Shown: positions 16,570 to 25,469, counted from the first letter of the stretch. The stretch is DNA of 64,000 nucleotides from Firmicutes bacterium TM09-10 (GCA_003481005.1 QUKC01000003.1:124001-188000), one strand, 5' to 3'. Numbers and translations: made by a program. The notes: generated by a model not told the origin, from the sequence alone.

Positions 16570-18414
16570 TTACTCCAGTTCAAACTGTCCGGTATACAGC
16601 TGATAGTAGCGGCCCTTTTGCCCCAGCAGCTCCTCATGGTCTCCGCGCTCGATGATCGTGCCCTTTTCCAGCACAAGAATTGCCTTTGAGTTTCGCACCG
16701 TTGAAAGCCGATGTGCGATGACAAAAACGGTACGGTTTTCCATCAGGCGATCCATGCCTTTTTCGATCAGCCGCTCCGTTCTCGTGTCGATGGAGCTGGT
16801 GGCTTCATCCAGAATCAGCACCGGCGGCCGGGAAATTGCTGCCCGGGCAATCGCAAGCAGCTGTCTCTGTCCCTGGGATAGATTGCTGCCGTCGCTGTGC
16901 AGTATCGTGTCATACCCCTTGGGCAGACGACGGATAAAGGAGTCCGCATTCGCGATTTTCGCAGCCGCCCTGACCTCATCCTCTGTTGCATTAAGCCGTC
17001 CGTAACGGATATTATCTGCGATCGTTCCGGTAAACAAATGGGTATCCTGAATCACCATCGACAGCGATTTCCTCAAGTCATCCTTTTTGATTCTGCGAAT
17101 ATCGATACCGTCGTAAGTGATCGTCCCGCTCTGAATTTCGTAAAACCGGTTGATCAGGTTGATGATCGTCGTCTTTCCTGCGCCCGTCGAGCCCACAAAA
17201 GCGATCTTCTGTCCCGGCTTTGCAAACAGACTGATGCCATCCAATATTTTATGTTCTTCCGTATATCCGAATACAACCTGGTCGAAACGCACATCGCCCT
17301 GCAATAAGGTCAGGCTGTCTGCATCTTTCCAGGCAAAGCTTCCGGTATAGTTTTCTGTCTCCTTCAGGGAACCGTCCATCCTGACCTCAACCGGACAAAG
17401 GGTTACTGTTCCCTCGTCGATTTCCGGCTCCTGCTCCATCAGGTCAAAAATCCGCTCTGCACCGGAGAGGGCTGCCAGAAGAAAGTTGAACTGGTTTGTA
17501 AACTGATTTAAGGGCATCGCGCTCTGACGCACATAAACCAGATAAGATGCAAGGGTTCCAAGATCCATGTGTCCGGTCAGTGCAAATATACCGCCTGCTG
17601 CCGCAGAAACTCCATAGTTGAAGTAGGACATGCTGACATTGACCGGAACCAGCATACCGGACCAGGTCAGGGCGTTGGTAGAAGCTTTACGCAGCCTTTC
17701 GTTTCGCATTAAAAATTCTTCAAGATCCTGCTTTTCATGGTTGAATACCTTCTCCACCTTCTGCCCCGCAGTCATTTCCTCCACAAAGCCGTTGACTGCA
17801 GCCAGCGCCTCCTGCTGTGCGTTGAAATATTTTTTACTGCATTTTCCATTGTACCAGATAAAAAATCCGCTTGCTACTAAAAACAGCAATACAATCAGCG
17901 TCAGACGCGCGCTCAAAACAAACAGCATGCTGAGGGTTCCTGTCAGTATCAAAAAGCTCTGGATCAGCATGGAAAACGTGCCGTTTAATGCTTCCTGTAC
18001 CGTATCGACATCGTTTGTAAAACGGCTCATCAGCTCCCCGTGGGTGTGCGCATCAAAATAGGCCAGCGGCAGCTTCTGAATATGGGCAAACAGATCTCTC
18101 CGGATTTCCATCACTACCTGCTGGGATGTATGCACCATCAGCCGGTTATAGGCAAAGGTCGCGCACACACCGCACAGATACAGGATCCCCATCGCAAGCA
18201 TCATCCGGATCAGTCCCGGAATATCCCCCGGGATCGCGTAATCATTGATGACCGGGCGGATAAGATAAGTGCCTGCAATGCTCACCCCACTGCTGATCGC
18301 TACCAAAACTGCAACCAGAAGCAGCAGCCACTTGTGATATCCAAGATATCTCAGCAGATTTTTCATGGCTTTTTTCGTATTTTTCGGGCGCTTATAGCCG
18401 ACATATTTTGCCAT
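16570..18414 (-). CDS. ABC exporter half-transporter, catalytically intact partner
   Basis: A 614-residue type-IV ABC exporter: six membrane helices (about 30-325), a linker extension (about 330-375) and a nucleotide-binding domain. Walker A is GSTGAGKTT (408-416), the signature motif is LSQGQ (512-516), and Walker B LILDEATS (533-540) keeps the catalytic Glu537. Its start overlaps the stop of the upstream half-transporter (TAATG), so the pair is coupled and likely forms a heterodimer. Multidrug, lipid or peptide export is possible; nothing here fixes the substrate. Confidence 0.93.
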   Translation of the reverse strand: MAKYVGYKRPKNTKKAMKNLLRYLGYHKWLLLLVAVLVAISSGVSIAGTYLIRPVINDYAIPGDIPGLIRMMLAMGILYLCGVCATFAYNRLMVHTSQQVVMEIRRDLFAHIQKLPLAYFDAHTHGELMSRFTNDVDTVQEALNGTFSMLIQSFLILTGTLSMLFVLSARLTLIVLLFLVASGFFIWYNGKCSKKYFNAQQEALAAVNGFVEEMTAGQKVEKVFNHEKQDLEEFLMRNERLRKASTNALTWSGMLVPVNVSMSYFNYGVSAAAGGIFALTGHMDLGTLASYLVYVRQSAMPLNQFTNQFNFLLAALSGAERIFDLMEQEPEIDEGTVTLCPVEVRMDGSLKETENYTGSFAWKDADSLTLLQGDVRFDQVVFGYTEEHKILDGISLFAKPGQKIAFVGSTGAGKTTIINLINRFYEIQSGTITYDGIDIRRIKKDDLRKSLSMVIQDTHLFTGTIADNIRYGRLNATEDEVRAAAKIANADSFIRRLPKGYDTILHSDGSNLSQGQRQLLAIARAAISRPPVLILDEATSSIDTRTERLIEKGMDRLMENRTVFVIAHRLSTVRNSKAILVLEKGTIIERGDHEELLGQKGRYYQLYTGQFELE

Positions 18415-20141
18415 TACAGAGCACCTCCTTCCTGTTGGGAATGATAAATTTCCTGATAAATCCGGTTCTCTGCAAGCAACTGCTCATGAGTACCGACCGC
18501 GTTTATTTTTCCATCGTCCAAAATAACAATTTGATCGGCGCTGCGTACAGAAGAAATCCTTTGTGCGATAATAATTTTCGTCATCTCCGGAAGCTTTGCT
18601 TTTAAGCCTTCCCGGATCTTTGCTTCCGTTGCCGTGTCCACTGCGCTCGTCGAATCGTCCAAAATCAGTACCTTCGGTTGCTTTAAGATCGCGCGCGCAA
18701 TGCAGAGCCGCTGCTTCTGTCCTCCGGACACGTTCACACCGCCCTGTCCAAGCTCTGTATCATAGCCGTTATCCAGCCGGTCGATAAATTCATCCACACA
18801 GGCGATCCGGCACGCCTCGTCGATTTCCTCCTGCGTCGCGTCCTCTTTGCCCCAGCGGAGATTGTCCCGTACCGTCCCGGAAAACAGCGTATTTTTCTGT
18901 AGTACCATGGCGATCGTATCCCGCAGATGCTCCAGCGGATATTCCTGCACCGGCACGTCGTCTACATACACACAGCCCTTTGTCGCCTCGTACAGGCGCG
19001 GGATCAGCTGCACGAGCGTCGATTTTGCTGCACCAGTCTGCCCGATAATTCCAATCGTCTGTCCGGCTTCCAGATTCAGACAAATGTCCGAAAGCACATA
19101 TTCCTCCGCGTTTTTGCTGTACTGAAAAAATACATGGTCGAAACGGATCGCGCCCTTTTTCACGCTGACCGGACGTGCCTTTTCCTCCGTGATCTCCACC
19201 TTTTCGTTCAAAACCTCGAGAATTCGGGCTCCGCTCGCCATCGAACGGGTCAGCATCATAAAGACATTCGACAGCATCATCAGGGAGTTTAGGATCTGCA
19301 GCACATAGCTCAAAAATCCGGTCAGCTCACCAACCTGCATAGTCCCGGTACGGATAGAGCTGCCGCCAAACCACAGGATCGCCAGGATCGTCCCATACAT
19401 GACAAACTGCATTGCTGCCATATTCATAGAAGATAAACCGAAGGCTTTTTCGGATTCTGTACGAAGGGCAAGATTTGCGTCATCGAACTTCGCCTGCTCG
19501 TAATTCTCTCTGACATAGGAACGGACGACACGCACCGCCGTCAGATTTTCCTGCACAATACGGTTGACCCTGTCAATTCCGGTCTGCATCTTTGTATACA
19601 AAGGTCCGACGTGGCTGACGATCTCAAACAGCAAAAATCCCAACACCGGCAGTGCCACCAAAAAAACAAGTGCCAGACGCGCGTTGATCACAAACGCCGA
19701 GCCTGTAGCCATAAACAGCATAACCGGCGCACGACACAGCGGACGGATGCCCGTTGAAACCGAATTCTGGATCACCGTCACGTCACTGGTCAGGCGGGTT
19801 ACCAGCGATGACACCTGAAAATGGTCGATATTGGAAAAGGAATAGCTCTGCAGCTTGCGGTACTCTGCTTCCCGCAGATTCGCCCCAAAGCCCTGACCAC
19901 ACAGTGCGCAGAACCGTGCGCTGCAGATTCCCAGCACCAGTGCCAGTCCTGCACAGCCTATCATCACCAGTCCCTTATGCAGAATATAATCCTGATCCCC
20001 GTTTGCGATTCCGACATCCACCATGTCCGCCATAATCAGCGGAATGACCAGTTCGAAGATACATTCCACCGCAATGCAGGCCAGACTGATCCGGGCATAT
20101 TTTTTGTATTGCTTCATATAAGAAAACAGTTCCTTCAGCAT
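18414..20141 (-). CDS. ABC exporter half-transporter, degenerate-site partner
   Basis: A 575-residue exporter subunit with six membrane helices (about 15-300) and an ATP-binding domain. Walker A reads GQTGAAKST (367-375), with Ala where Gly is usual, and Walker B is LILDDSTS (492-499), with Asp496 replacing the catalytic Glu. The signature VSGGQ (471-475) is intact. This pattern matches the degenerate half of heterodimeric exporters of the TM287/288, LmrCD or BmrCD kind. It is the first gene of the pair, and a 42-base perfect palindrome lies upstream. Confidence 0.93.
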   Translation of the reverse strand: MLKELFSYMKQYKKYARISLACIAVECIFELVIPLIMADMVDVGIANGDQDYILHKGLVMIGCAGLALVLGICSARFCALCGQGFGANLREAEYRKLQSYSFSNIDHFQVSSLVTRLTSDVTVIQNSVSTGIRPLCRAPVMLFMATGSAFVINARLALVFLVALPVLGFLLFEIVSHVGPLYTKMQTGIDRVNRIVQENLTAVRVVRSYVRENYEQAKFDDANLALRTESEKAFGLSSMNMAAMQFVMYGTILAILWFGGSSIRTGTMQVGELTGFLSYVLQILNSLMMLSNVFMMLTRSMASGARILEVLNEKVEITEEKARPVSVKKGAIRFDHVFFQYSKNAEEYVLSDICLNLEAGQTIGIIGQTGAAKSTLVQLIPRLYEATKGCVYVDDVPVQEYPLEHLRDTIAMVLQKNTLFSGTVRDNLRWGKEDATQEEIDEACRIACVDEFIDRLDNGYDTELGQGGVNVSGGQKQRLCIARAILKQPKVLILDDSTSAVDTATEAKIREGLKAKLPEMTKIIIAQRISSVRSADQIVILDDGKINAVGTHEQLLAENRIYQEIYHSQQEGGAL

Positions 20142-20186
20142 GATTGCTTTCCTCCGTGGTCAGACGAATTTTTGCGTGTGCAAAAA

Positions 20187-20228
20187 ATGCGCCTACAATA
20201 TTTGCATATGCAAATATTGTAGGCGCAT
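20187..20228 (-). terminator. 42-base perfect palindrome with T run, terminator or attenuator before the ABC exporter
   Basis: A perfect palindrome centred on TGCATATGCA, with 21-base arms that start ATGCGCCTACAATATTTGC. On the minus strand it is followed directly by TTTTTT. It ends 45 bases before the exporter start, so it can end transcription of the murI-DUF1934 unit, act as an attenuator for the pump, or serve as an operator. Confidence 0.7.
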
Positions 20229-20263
20229 CATTTCAGATTGTCAATTGGTTTTCTTTCTAAAAA

Positions 20264-20360
20264 AGAATCCTGCGAAGCAGGATTCTCCGCCTGCGGCGGG
20301 TCGCGCAAGCGACATTCTTCCATTCCGCTGCAGTGCGATCCGCGCGGAGCGTTTTTATTT
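20264..20360 (+). repeat. Family B structured repeat, copy B1 (lacks the last hairpin)
   Basis: A run of hairpins: GAATCCTGCGAAGCAGGATTC (two arms of nine around GAA), CCGCCTGCGGCGG, GTCGCGCAAGCGAC, then CCGCTGCAGTGCG and GCGCGGAGCG. It matches 63188-63309 and, inverted, 46378-46500. The terminal TATCGTATGG hairpin of the other copies is absent. Confidence 0.85.
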
Positions 20361-20373
20361 CATAGGACGCATT

Positions 20374-20808
20374 TTATGCCTGCTGTTTTCTCTCCCGTAC
20401 CATGATCCGGATTTTGGAATCCGAAACGTACTGGTAGTTTGCTTCCAGCGTATAATCAATTTCTATCGCAAGGCTTTTTTCTTCCTGCAGACAGACGACG
20501 CGGCTGGTGTCCAGCCCGATCATCATTACACCGTAGGGCGTCTGGTAACGGGTCAGGTTCTTTTTGCCCGCCTCAAAGTTCATCTGGACGTTGATGATGC
20601 CGCGTTTGGTCAGAGTCATTTCGTTTCCCCTGATTTTCATGACATTTTTGACCGGCTCGTCAAAGCCCTCATAATATTCATCATACAATAAAAAAATGCT
20701 GCCGTTTCGTTCAAAATATTCGCCCTGCTGTACCGTCTCGATATCCTCTGCAGATTCATTGTCCATCACCTGCAGACCGCGGACGGATATCACTACATCC
20801 TTTGTCAT
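20374..20808 (-). CDS. DUF1934 domain-containing protein (YwiB-like beta-barrel)
   Basis: A 144-residue protein of the DUF1934 family, predicted to form a small lipocalin-like beta barrel. The pattern DVVISVRGLQ at the start, then EYFERNGSIFLLYDEY and TPYGVMMIGLDT, is typical. No function is established. I start at the ATG two codons after a TTG because GAGG lies 10 bases away. It overlaps the murI end region and is coupled to it; this murI-DUF1934 pairing suggests a cell-wall link, which is inference only. Confidence 0.82.
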   Translation of the reverse strand: MTKDVVISVRGLQVMDNESAEDIETVQQGEYFERNGSIFLLYDEYYEGFDEPVKNVMKIRGNEMTLTKRGIINVQMNFEAGKKNLTRYQTPYGVMMIGLDTSRVVCLQEEKSLAIEIDYTLEANYQYVSDSKIRIMVRERKQQA

Positions 20809-20810
20809 GC

Positions 20811-21650
20811 TCAATAATCCTCTATCTGTATTACTTTCGCGCCCAAAATGCCGTATTTGATAATCGAATTGGCAAAATGGACAAATTTCTCCGCGCCGTC
20901 ACTGACAAAAAACTCGTATTTATTTGTCCCAAGCTGCGGCGGAACCGGATTGAATAACCCTTTTTCCATCAAAAGCTCTTTTAATTCCCGCGCCGTCTCA
21001 TACGCCGGGTTTACCAGTGTCACATGGTCGCCCATCACCTTTGCGACCGTTGAACGGATCAGCGGATAATGGGTGCAGCCAAGAATCAGAGTATCGATTC
21101 CGGTATCGATTAAGCTGCTTAAGTAACGTTTTGCAATCTCGTCCGTCACCGGATCCTGCCAGAGTCCTTCTTCCACCAGAGGCACAAACAGTGGGCACGC
21201 CTTGCCGGTTACCTGTACCTCCGGTCGAAGCTGGCGGATGTAAGTCGTATAAATATTGCTGCTGATGGTCCCTTCCGTCGCAATGACGCCGACCTGTCCG
21301 TTGCGGGTTGCCTCCGCTGCAACCTTTGCGCCCGGCTTTACCACGCCGATGATTGGAATATCGATTTCCTTTTCCAGATCATCCAGCGCATAGGCGCTCG
21401 CCGTATTGCAGGCGACAACGATTGCCTTGACCTGTTTGCTTTGCAAAAAACGGACAATCTGCCTGGAAAAGCGTGTCACCGTCTCCTTTGACTTGCTTCC
21501 ATAGGGAACTCTCGCCGTATCTCCAAAATAGATCACCTTTTCATTGGGGATCTGACGCATGATCTCACGCATCACAGTCAGACCGCCCATGCCGGAATCA
21601 AATACGCCGATGGGCATTTCCAGCAGATTTTTATCCTGTACTGTTTTCAT
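20811..21650 (-). CDS. murI: Glutamate racemase
   Basis: A 279-residue MurI that makes D-glutamate for peptidoglycan. The N-terminal IGVFDSGMGGLTV, the first catalytic Cys in VVACNTASAYAL and the second in LILGCTHYPLI are all present, as is YFGDTARVPYGSKS. The ATG with GGAG 6 bases upstream is chosen over an earlier TTG. The 5' end overlaps the small upstream gene by 20 bases, indicating coupling. Confidence 0.96.
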   Translation of the reverse strand: MKTVQDKNLLEMPIGVFDSGMGGLTVMREIMRQIPNEKVIYFGDTARVPYGSKSKETVTRFSRQIVRFLQSKQVKAIVVACNTASAYALDDLEKEIDIPIIGVVKPGAKVAAEATRNGQVGVIATEGTISSNIYTTYIRQLRPEVQVTGKACPLFVPLVEEGLWQDPVTDEIAKRYLSSLIDTGIDTLILGCTHYPLIRSTVAKVMGDHVTLVNPAYETARELKELLMEKGLFNPVPPQLGTNKYEFFVSDGAEKFVHFANSIIKYGILGAKVIQIEDY

Positions 21651-21912
21651 CTTTTTCTCCAAACCACTCTTCTATCTGATCGACGATTGCAAAGCGCACC
21701 GACACCTCCCCAGGCGCCGCAGTCAGAATCCGCCGGTAATCCCGCAGACAGTTCCCGCCCGCAGCTACAGCAGTTCGGTGGTTGTCATCCACCGCGTCAG
21801 CGCTTTGCACTGTCTCATACATTTCTTCCGTAAATGCATACTGTGGGTATATTATCCCCCATAACATCATAATTGTCAAAAATAAAATACCGGCGCGCGG
21901 TTTCTTCTGCAT
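21631..21912 (-). CDS. Small exported protein of unknown function
   Basis: A 93-residue protein: MQKKPRAGILFLTIMMLWG gives a basic start and one hydrophobic segment (about 8-25), then YPQYAFTEE looks like a possible signal-peptidase site. The remainder is short and polar, with one Cys and an acidic end. I do not recognise a family. The start has GGGAG 7 bases upstream. It overlaps murI by 20 bases and follows the GntR gene by 62 bases, so it is probably a real cotranscribed gene. Confidence 0.6.
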   Translation of the reverse strand: MQKKPRAGILFLTIMMLWGIIYPQYAFTEEMYETVQSADAVDDNHRTAVAAGGNCLRDYRRILTAAPGEVSVRFAIVDQIEEWFGEKDENSTG

Positions 21913-21974
21913 ACTCTTTCTCCCTTCTCTGTTTCGAAAGAGCATACCCATCCGTGCGCCGGTTATACATCCGG

Positions 21975-22664
21975 TCAGCGTTTTATCTTCCCGGACGCCG
22001 ATGTAATCATCCGGATCACAGCCTTTTCCTGATTGTCAATATGGTTTTTGATCGCCTCTGCTCCGGTCTGTCTGTCGCGGTCGCGGATCGCCTCGTAGAT
22101 CACGCGGTGCTCTGCGATCAGGCGTTTGTAGTTTGCCTCGTCCTTGACATATTCCAGGCGGTAGCGGTACATCTGCTGAGAAAGCTTGCTGATCATCTGC
22201 ATCAGCCGCTCGTTTCCGCTCGCCTTTAAAATAATATCGTGCAGCTCCACGTCCGCCTGTGCAACCTGGTTGGCGTTGCCGCGCTTTGTTTCCAGTTCGA
22301 AGTTCTCGCACGCTTTTTTCAGTTCTGCAAGCTCATCTTCCGTGATGCGCTCGCATGCCAGCTCTACTGCCAGCGCGTCCAGCGCCCGGCGCACCTCCAA
22401 AACGTCCCGCAGGTTCTTTTCCGTGATCTGCGCCACCTCTGCGCCGCGTCTTGGAATCATCGTAACGAGCCCCTCCAGTTCCAGCTTGCGGATCGCCTCG
22501 CGGATCGGTGTCCGGGACACTCCGAGCTTATCCGCCAGATGAATTTCCATCAGGCGCTCCCCCGGCTTTAACTCACCGGTCAGAATACTCGTCCGAAGTG
22601 TATTGAACACCACGTCCCGCAGGGGCAGGTAATCATTTTCGTTATTTATTTCAAATTCTTTCAT
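21975..22664 (-). CDS. GntR family regulator, FadR/FCD subfamily
   Basis: A 229-residue regulator with an N-terminal winged helix (LRTSILTGELKPGERL, LADKLGVSRTPIREAIRKLE) and an all-helical FCD ligand domain (from about residue 90; LEVRRALDALAVELACERI). The FCD domain usually binds small carboxylates and a metal ion. The start MKEFEIN is chosen because a longer in-frame version would translate a family C repeat. The GAGAAGG site lies very close to this ATG, so the exact start is uncertain. It follows ispE in the same operon. Confidence 0.88.
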   Translation of the reverse strand: MKEFEINNENDYLPLRDVVFNTLRTSILTGELKPGERLMEIHLADKLGVSRTPIREAIRKLELEGLVTMIPRRGAEVAQITEKNLRDVLEVRRALDALAVELACERITEDELAELKKACENFELETKRGNANQVAQADVELHDIILKASGNERLMQMISKLSQQMYRYRLEYVKDEANYKRLIAEHRVIYEAIRDRDRQTGAEAIKNHIDNQEKAVIRMITSASGKIKR

Positions 22665-22670
22665 CCTTCT

Positions 22671-22732
22671 CTCATTTCTGCGCACGCTTTTTGCGCATAC
22701 CGAGTTTGTGTCAAGTGCGCGCAGACACAAAT
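22671..22732 (-). repeat. Family C repeat, copy 2, upstream of the GntR gene
   Basis: Differs from the copy at 16481-16545 at only a few positions in about 60. The same TCTGCGCAC/GTGCGCGCAGA dyad and the same orientation relative to a regulator start are seen. Confidence 0.85.
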
Positions 22733-22756
22733 CTCGAGATTGAAAAATTTTATTTT

Positions 22757-23638
22757 TCAATCTTCTCTCCCTCTGCCGTCGGCAAATCCTGTCAGGAACA
22801 GCTGTCTGGCAAGACCTGCCTCCCGCATCGCCTCATACGCCTCTTTTGCGTTCTGATCGTCTGTAAAAATACCAAATACGGTAGGGCCGCTGCCGCTCAT
22901 CAGCGCATTGACCGCACCGTGCTCCTTTAAAATTCCTTTCATCTGCTCGATCACCGGATAGTGCTTGCAGGTAACCGTCTCAAGCACATTTCCCATCCGG
23001 TCTGTGATGCCGCAAAGGTCGCCTTTTTCGATGCTCGCAACCATTCCATCGATGTCGGGATGATATTGCAGGCTGTCTGCATGCAGATTTTCATAGACAA
23101 ATTTCGTCGAAACATCCAGATCGGGCTTTGCGATCACAAGCTTCGCCTTCGGGACGTCCGGCAGCTTTGTCAGGATTTCTCCGATGCCCTCCGAAAGCGC
23201 CGTGCCGCCCATCAGGCAATACGGGATATCCGCGCCGAGCTTTACACCGATTTTCTGTTTTTCTTCCAGGGAAAGTCCGAGAGAAAACAACGCATCCATC
23301 GCATGAATGGTCGCCGCTGCATCTGCGCTGCCGCCTGCCATGCCAGCCGCAATCGGAATCCGCTTCGTCAGCTTCACGCTCACGCCCTCTGAGATCTGAT
23401 ACAGCTCCTTCATCCGCGCTGCCGCCCGCCAGATCAGATTGCCCTGATCCGCCGGAAGCTCTTCTTTATCGGTAAAAATCCGAATCTCATCCTCTGCCAG
23501 CTTTGTAAATTCCAAATCGTCATATAAATCGACGGTCTGCATGATCATCTTGACTTCATGGTATCCGTCCGGTCTGCGCCGCAGCACATCCAGCCCGAGA
23601 TTGATTTTGGCATATGCCTTTATCCGAAAGGTATTCAT
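22757..23638 (-). CDS. ispE: 4-diphosphocytidyl-2-C-methyl-D-erythritol kinase
   Basis: A 293-residue GHMP kinase of the non-mevalonate isoprenoid pathway. The N-terminal AYAKINLGLDV and DGYHEV motifs, the ATP-binding loop PIAAGMAGGSADAAA (near residue 95) and the C-terminal ALMSGSGPTVFGIF are typical of IspE. I start at MNTFRIKAYAK; GAGG is 12 bases upstream, so a TTG two codons earlier is also possible. It is the first gene of an ispE-gntR-murI run. Confidence 0.94.
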   Translation of the reverse strand: MNTFRIKAYAKINLGLDVLRRRPDGYHEVKMIMQTVDLYDDLEFTKLAEDEIRIFTDKEELPADQGNLIWRAAARMKELYQISEGVSVKLTKRIPIAAGMAGGSADAAATIHAMDALFSLGLSLEEKQKIGVKLGADIPYCLMGGTALSEGIGEILTKLPDVPKAKLVIAKPDLDVSTKFVYENLHADSLQYHPDIDGMVASIEKGDLCGITDRMGNVLETVTCKHYPVIEQMKGILKEHGAVNALMSGSGPTVFGIFTDDQNAKEAYEAMREAGLARQLFLTGFADGRGRED

Positions 23639-23704
23639 TTTCAATTCAATCCTCATTTCCGTTGAAAAGGCAGGCGATCCGAAAAGCCGTCTGCCTCTGC
23701 ATTT

Positions 23705-23738
23705 TGTATACACTGATTGTATTTAATTTTATACAATC
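23705..23738. promoter_or_regulatory. Dyad sites upstream of ispE, possible GntR operator
   Basis: A perfect GATTGTAT-N8-ATACAATC dyad (23715-23738) next to a TTGTATAC element (23704-23711). GntR regulators of the FCD group often bind GTATAC-type palindromes, so autoregulation of the ispE-gntR operon is possible. Confidence 0.4.
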
Positions 23739-25315
23739 TGCATCTCTTTGTCAACTGCATATCCCTTCACAATCAGGAGCTGATCGCCAGGACGGATTTC
23801 ATCCTGCGTCAGATTGTTCATTTCGCGCATTCCATCCATCGGGACGTCGTACTTTTTACAGATATCCCAAAGCGTCTCGCCCTCGCCCGCCAGATACACT
23901 ACGATCCCCGGCTGGTTCGCCTGCTTTTCCGGGTCGGGAGCACGCAGCAAGGCATCCGTCACGATCTCTTCCTCGCAGTCGGCGCAGATCAGCCCTTTGA
24001 CGCACACAACTGCGCGAACTTCTGCTTCCTGCTCGTTTTGCGCCTGCACGGAAAGCTGTTCCAGCGACGCTTCGATCCTGCAGCTGCATGTATTTTTTAC
24101 CGGCTCTGCGGTTTCCAGAAGCTCTTCAAACACAAGCTCGCCCTTTAGACAGCCGCACGGGACCTCTTCCTCCGCAGATTCATACAGAATCTGCACGTTT
24201 ACCGTCCCTTTTACGAGCACGCCGTCGGACTGCTTTTTTATCTCCTGCACGAACACTTCTCCAAAGCTTCCGCAGATCTGCTGAATCTGCGGCATGCCCG
24301 GCGAAATCGAAAACTGGTCGCTCACCCTCGTTTTTGCGGTATTTTTGACCAGAAGCCTCCGGTACTGCCCTTTTCCCCTCACGACGTCCGCCTGCTTCGT
24401 AACGCCGTAGAGATCCTCAATCATCGAAAGATTCGTTTCCTCGTAAATCCGAATATCCAGATCCAGTACCAGGTCGAGCAAAATCACGCGCTCTTCCCCG
24501 TCCTCGTCCGCCTTCGCTTCGATTTCCAGATGCCCGATGCTGCAACCGATCTGCTCCAGCATCCCCTCGCGGACGCCCTGACACTCGATGGCAACGCTCA
24601 CCGGCACGGTGGTTTCATACCAGACCGTCTTTTTAGTCTCGCTTTCCTCTTCATAAAAGAAAAACAGCGAAAGTTCACCTGTCGCCTGCAGCTTTCCGTC
24701 CAGCACCCGGAACGCCATTTCCCGAATCTGGCAGGATTTCCACAGCAGCGCAAAAATGTTCGGCATGCCGCCCGGCAACAGGAGGTCTTTTTTTACCCGC
24801 AGGATATCTTTTTTTGCAACGATCAGATCCAGCGCCTGCAGGTCTTTTTTCTTTACTTCGATCTGCTCTGTGCCGTCCAGACCCACCGCTACATCCAGCT
24901 GCTTCATCCGCTCCGTGAACAGGCGGATCTGCAAAAGTGCCTGCACCGAAAGCTTCCGGGAATTGATCATTCCGACACTTAAATCCTCCAAAATCGCCTG
25001 CGCCTGTACCTGATCCGTTCCCGACACGCTGCCCATCAGAATCTGTTCCTCAAACGCCAGCTCCCCCTCCATGCATGCCGAATGGTGCGTTTCCTCATCT
25101 GCGAGATAAAGCACTTTGAAATGCAGCACACCCTTTACATGCACATGCCCATCCGAGGCGCGCACCTCTTCCAGCTCGACGTGCCCCTGCTGCGTCACAA
25201 CCTGATAAACATCCGGCTTTGCGTCCGCGATATTGACGTCGTCCTCGAGCGTAATCTGCGTCTGTTCCTCACATCCGATCTGATCCATATGTATGCTTTT
25301 TTTGAGAAATTCCAT
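23729..25315 (-). CDS. SPOCS (DUF3794) domain protein with C-terminal LysM
   Basis: A 528-residue spore-associated protein. The first half begins LKKSIHMDQIGCEEQTQITLEDDV and contains repeated SPOCS-type beta domains (about 30-290 and 310-440, each with VKG-L-F-VLY or VQILYES strands). A LysM motif (YLAGEGETLWDICKKYDVPM, about 475-520) ends the protein. Known SPOCS-LysM proteins are produced during sporulation and placed in the spore coat or cortex region; a peptidoglycan-binding role for LysM is established in general. No signal peptide is seen. It lies upstream of ispE and downstream of pyrD, in the same direction. Confidence 0.85.
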   Translation of the reverse strand: MEFLKKSIHMDQIGCEEQTQITLEDDVNIADAKPDVYQVVTQQGHVELEEVRASDGHVHVKGVLHFKVLYLADEETHHSACMEGELAFEEQILMGSVSGTDQVQAQAILEDLSVGMINSRKLSVQALLQIRLFTERMKQLDVAVGLDGTEQIEVKKKDLQALDLIVAKKDILRVKKDLLLPGGMPNIFALLWKSCQIREMAFRVLDGKLQATGELSLFFFYEEESETKKTVWYETTVPVSVAIECQGVREGMLEQIGCSIGHLEIEAKADEDGEERVILLDLVLDLDIRIYEETNLSMIEDLYGVTKQADVVRGKGQYRRLLVKNTAKTRVSDQFSISPGMPQIQQICGSFGEVFVQEIKKQSDGVLVKGTVNVQILYESAEEEVPCGCLKGELVFEELLETAEPVKNTCSCRIEASLEQLSVQAQNEQEAEVRAVVCVKGLICADCEEEIVTDALLRAPDPEKQANQPGIVVYLAGEGETLWDICKKYDVPMDGMREMNNLTQDEIRPGDQLLIVKGYAVDKEMQIV

Positions 25316-25322
25316 AAAAATA

Positions 25323-25408
25323 CCTCCCGGGCACCTTCGCCTTTTCCAGACAACATGCTGTTCTATCTAACAGTATGCTGCCGTCAAAGACGGTATGCAC
25401 CCGGGAGG
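25323..25408 (-). promoter_or_regulatory. Leader stem that could hide the ribosome-binding site of the SPOCS-LysM gene
   Basis: On the minus-strand transcript, CTCCCGGGTGC (25399-25409 region) is complementary to GTGCCCGGGAG (25323-25334 region), which contains the GGGAGG site of the SPOCS gene. A smaller CCGTC/GACGG hairpin lies in the loop. Confidence 0.45.
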
Positions 25409-25469
25409 GAGATTCTTTTTTCAAATGATATCCGCGGATTGCTCCGTGCTTTGAACCCTGATATCGGTC

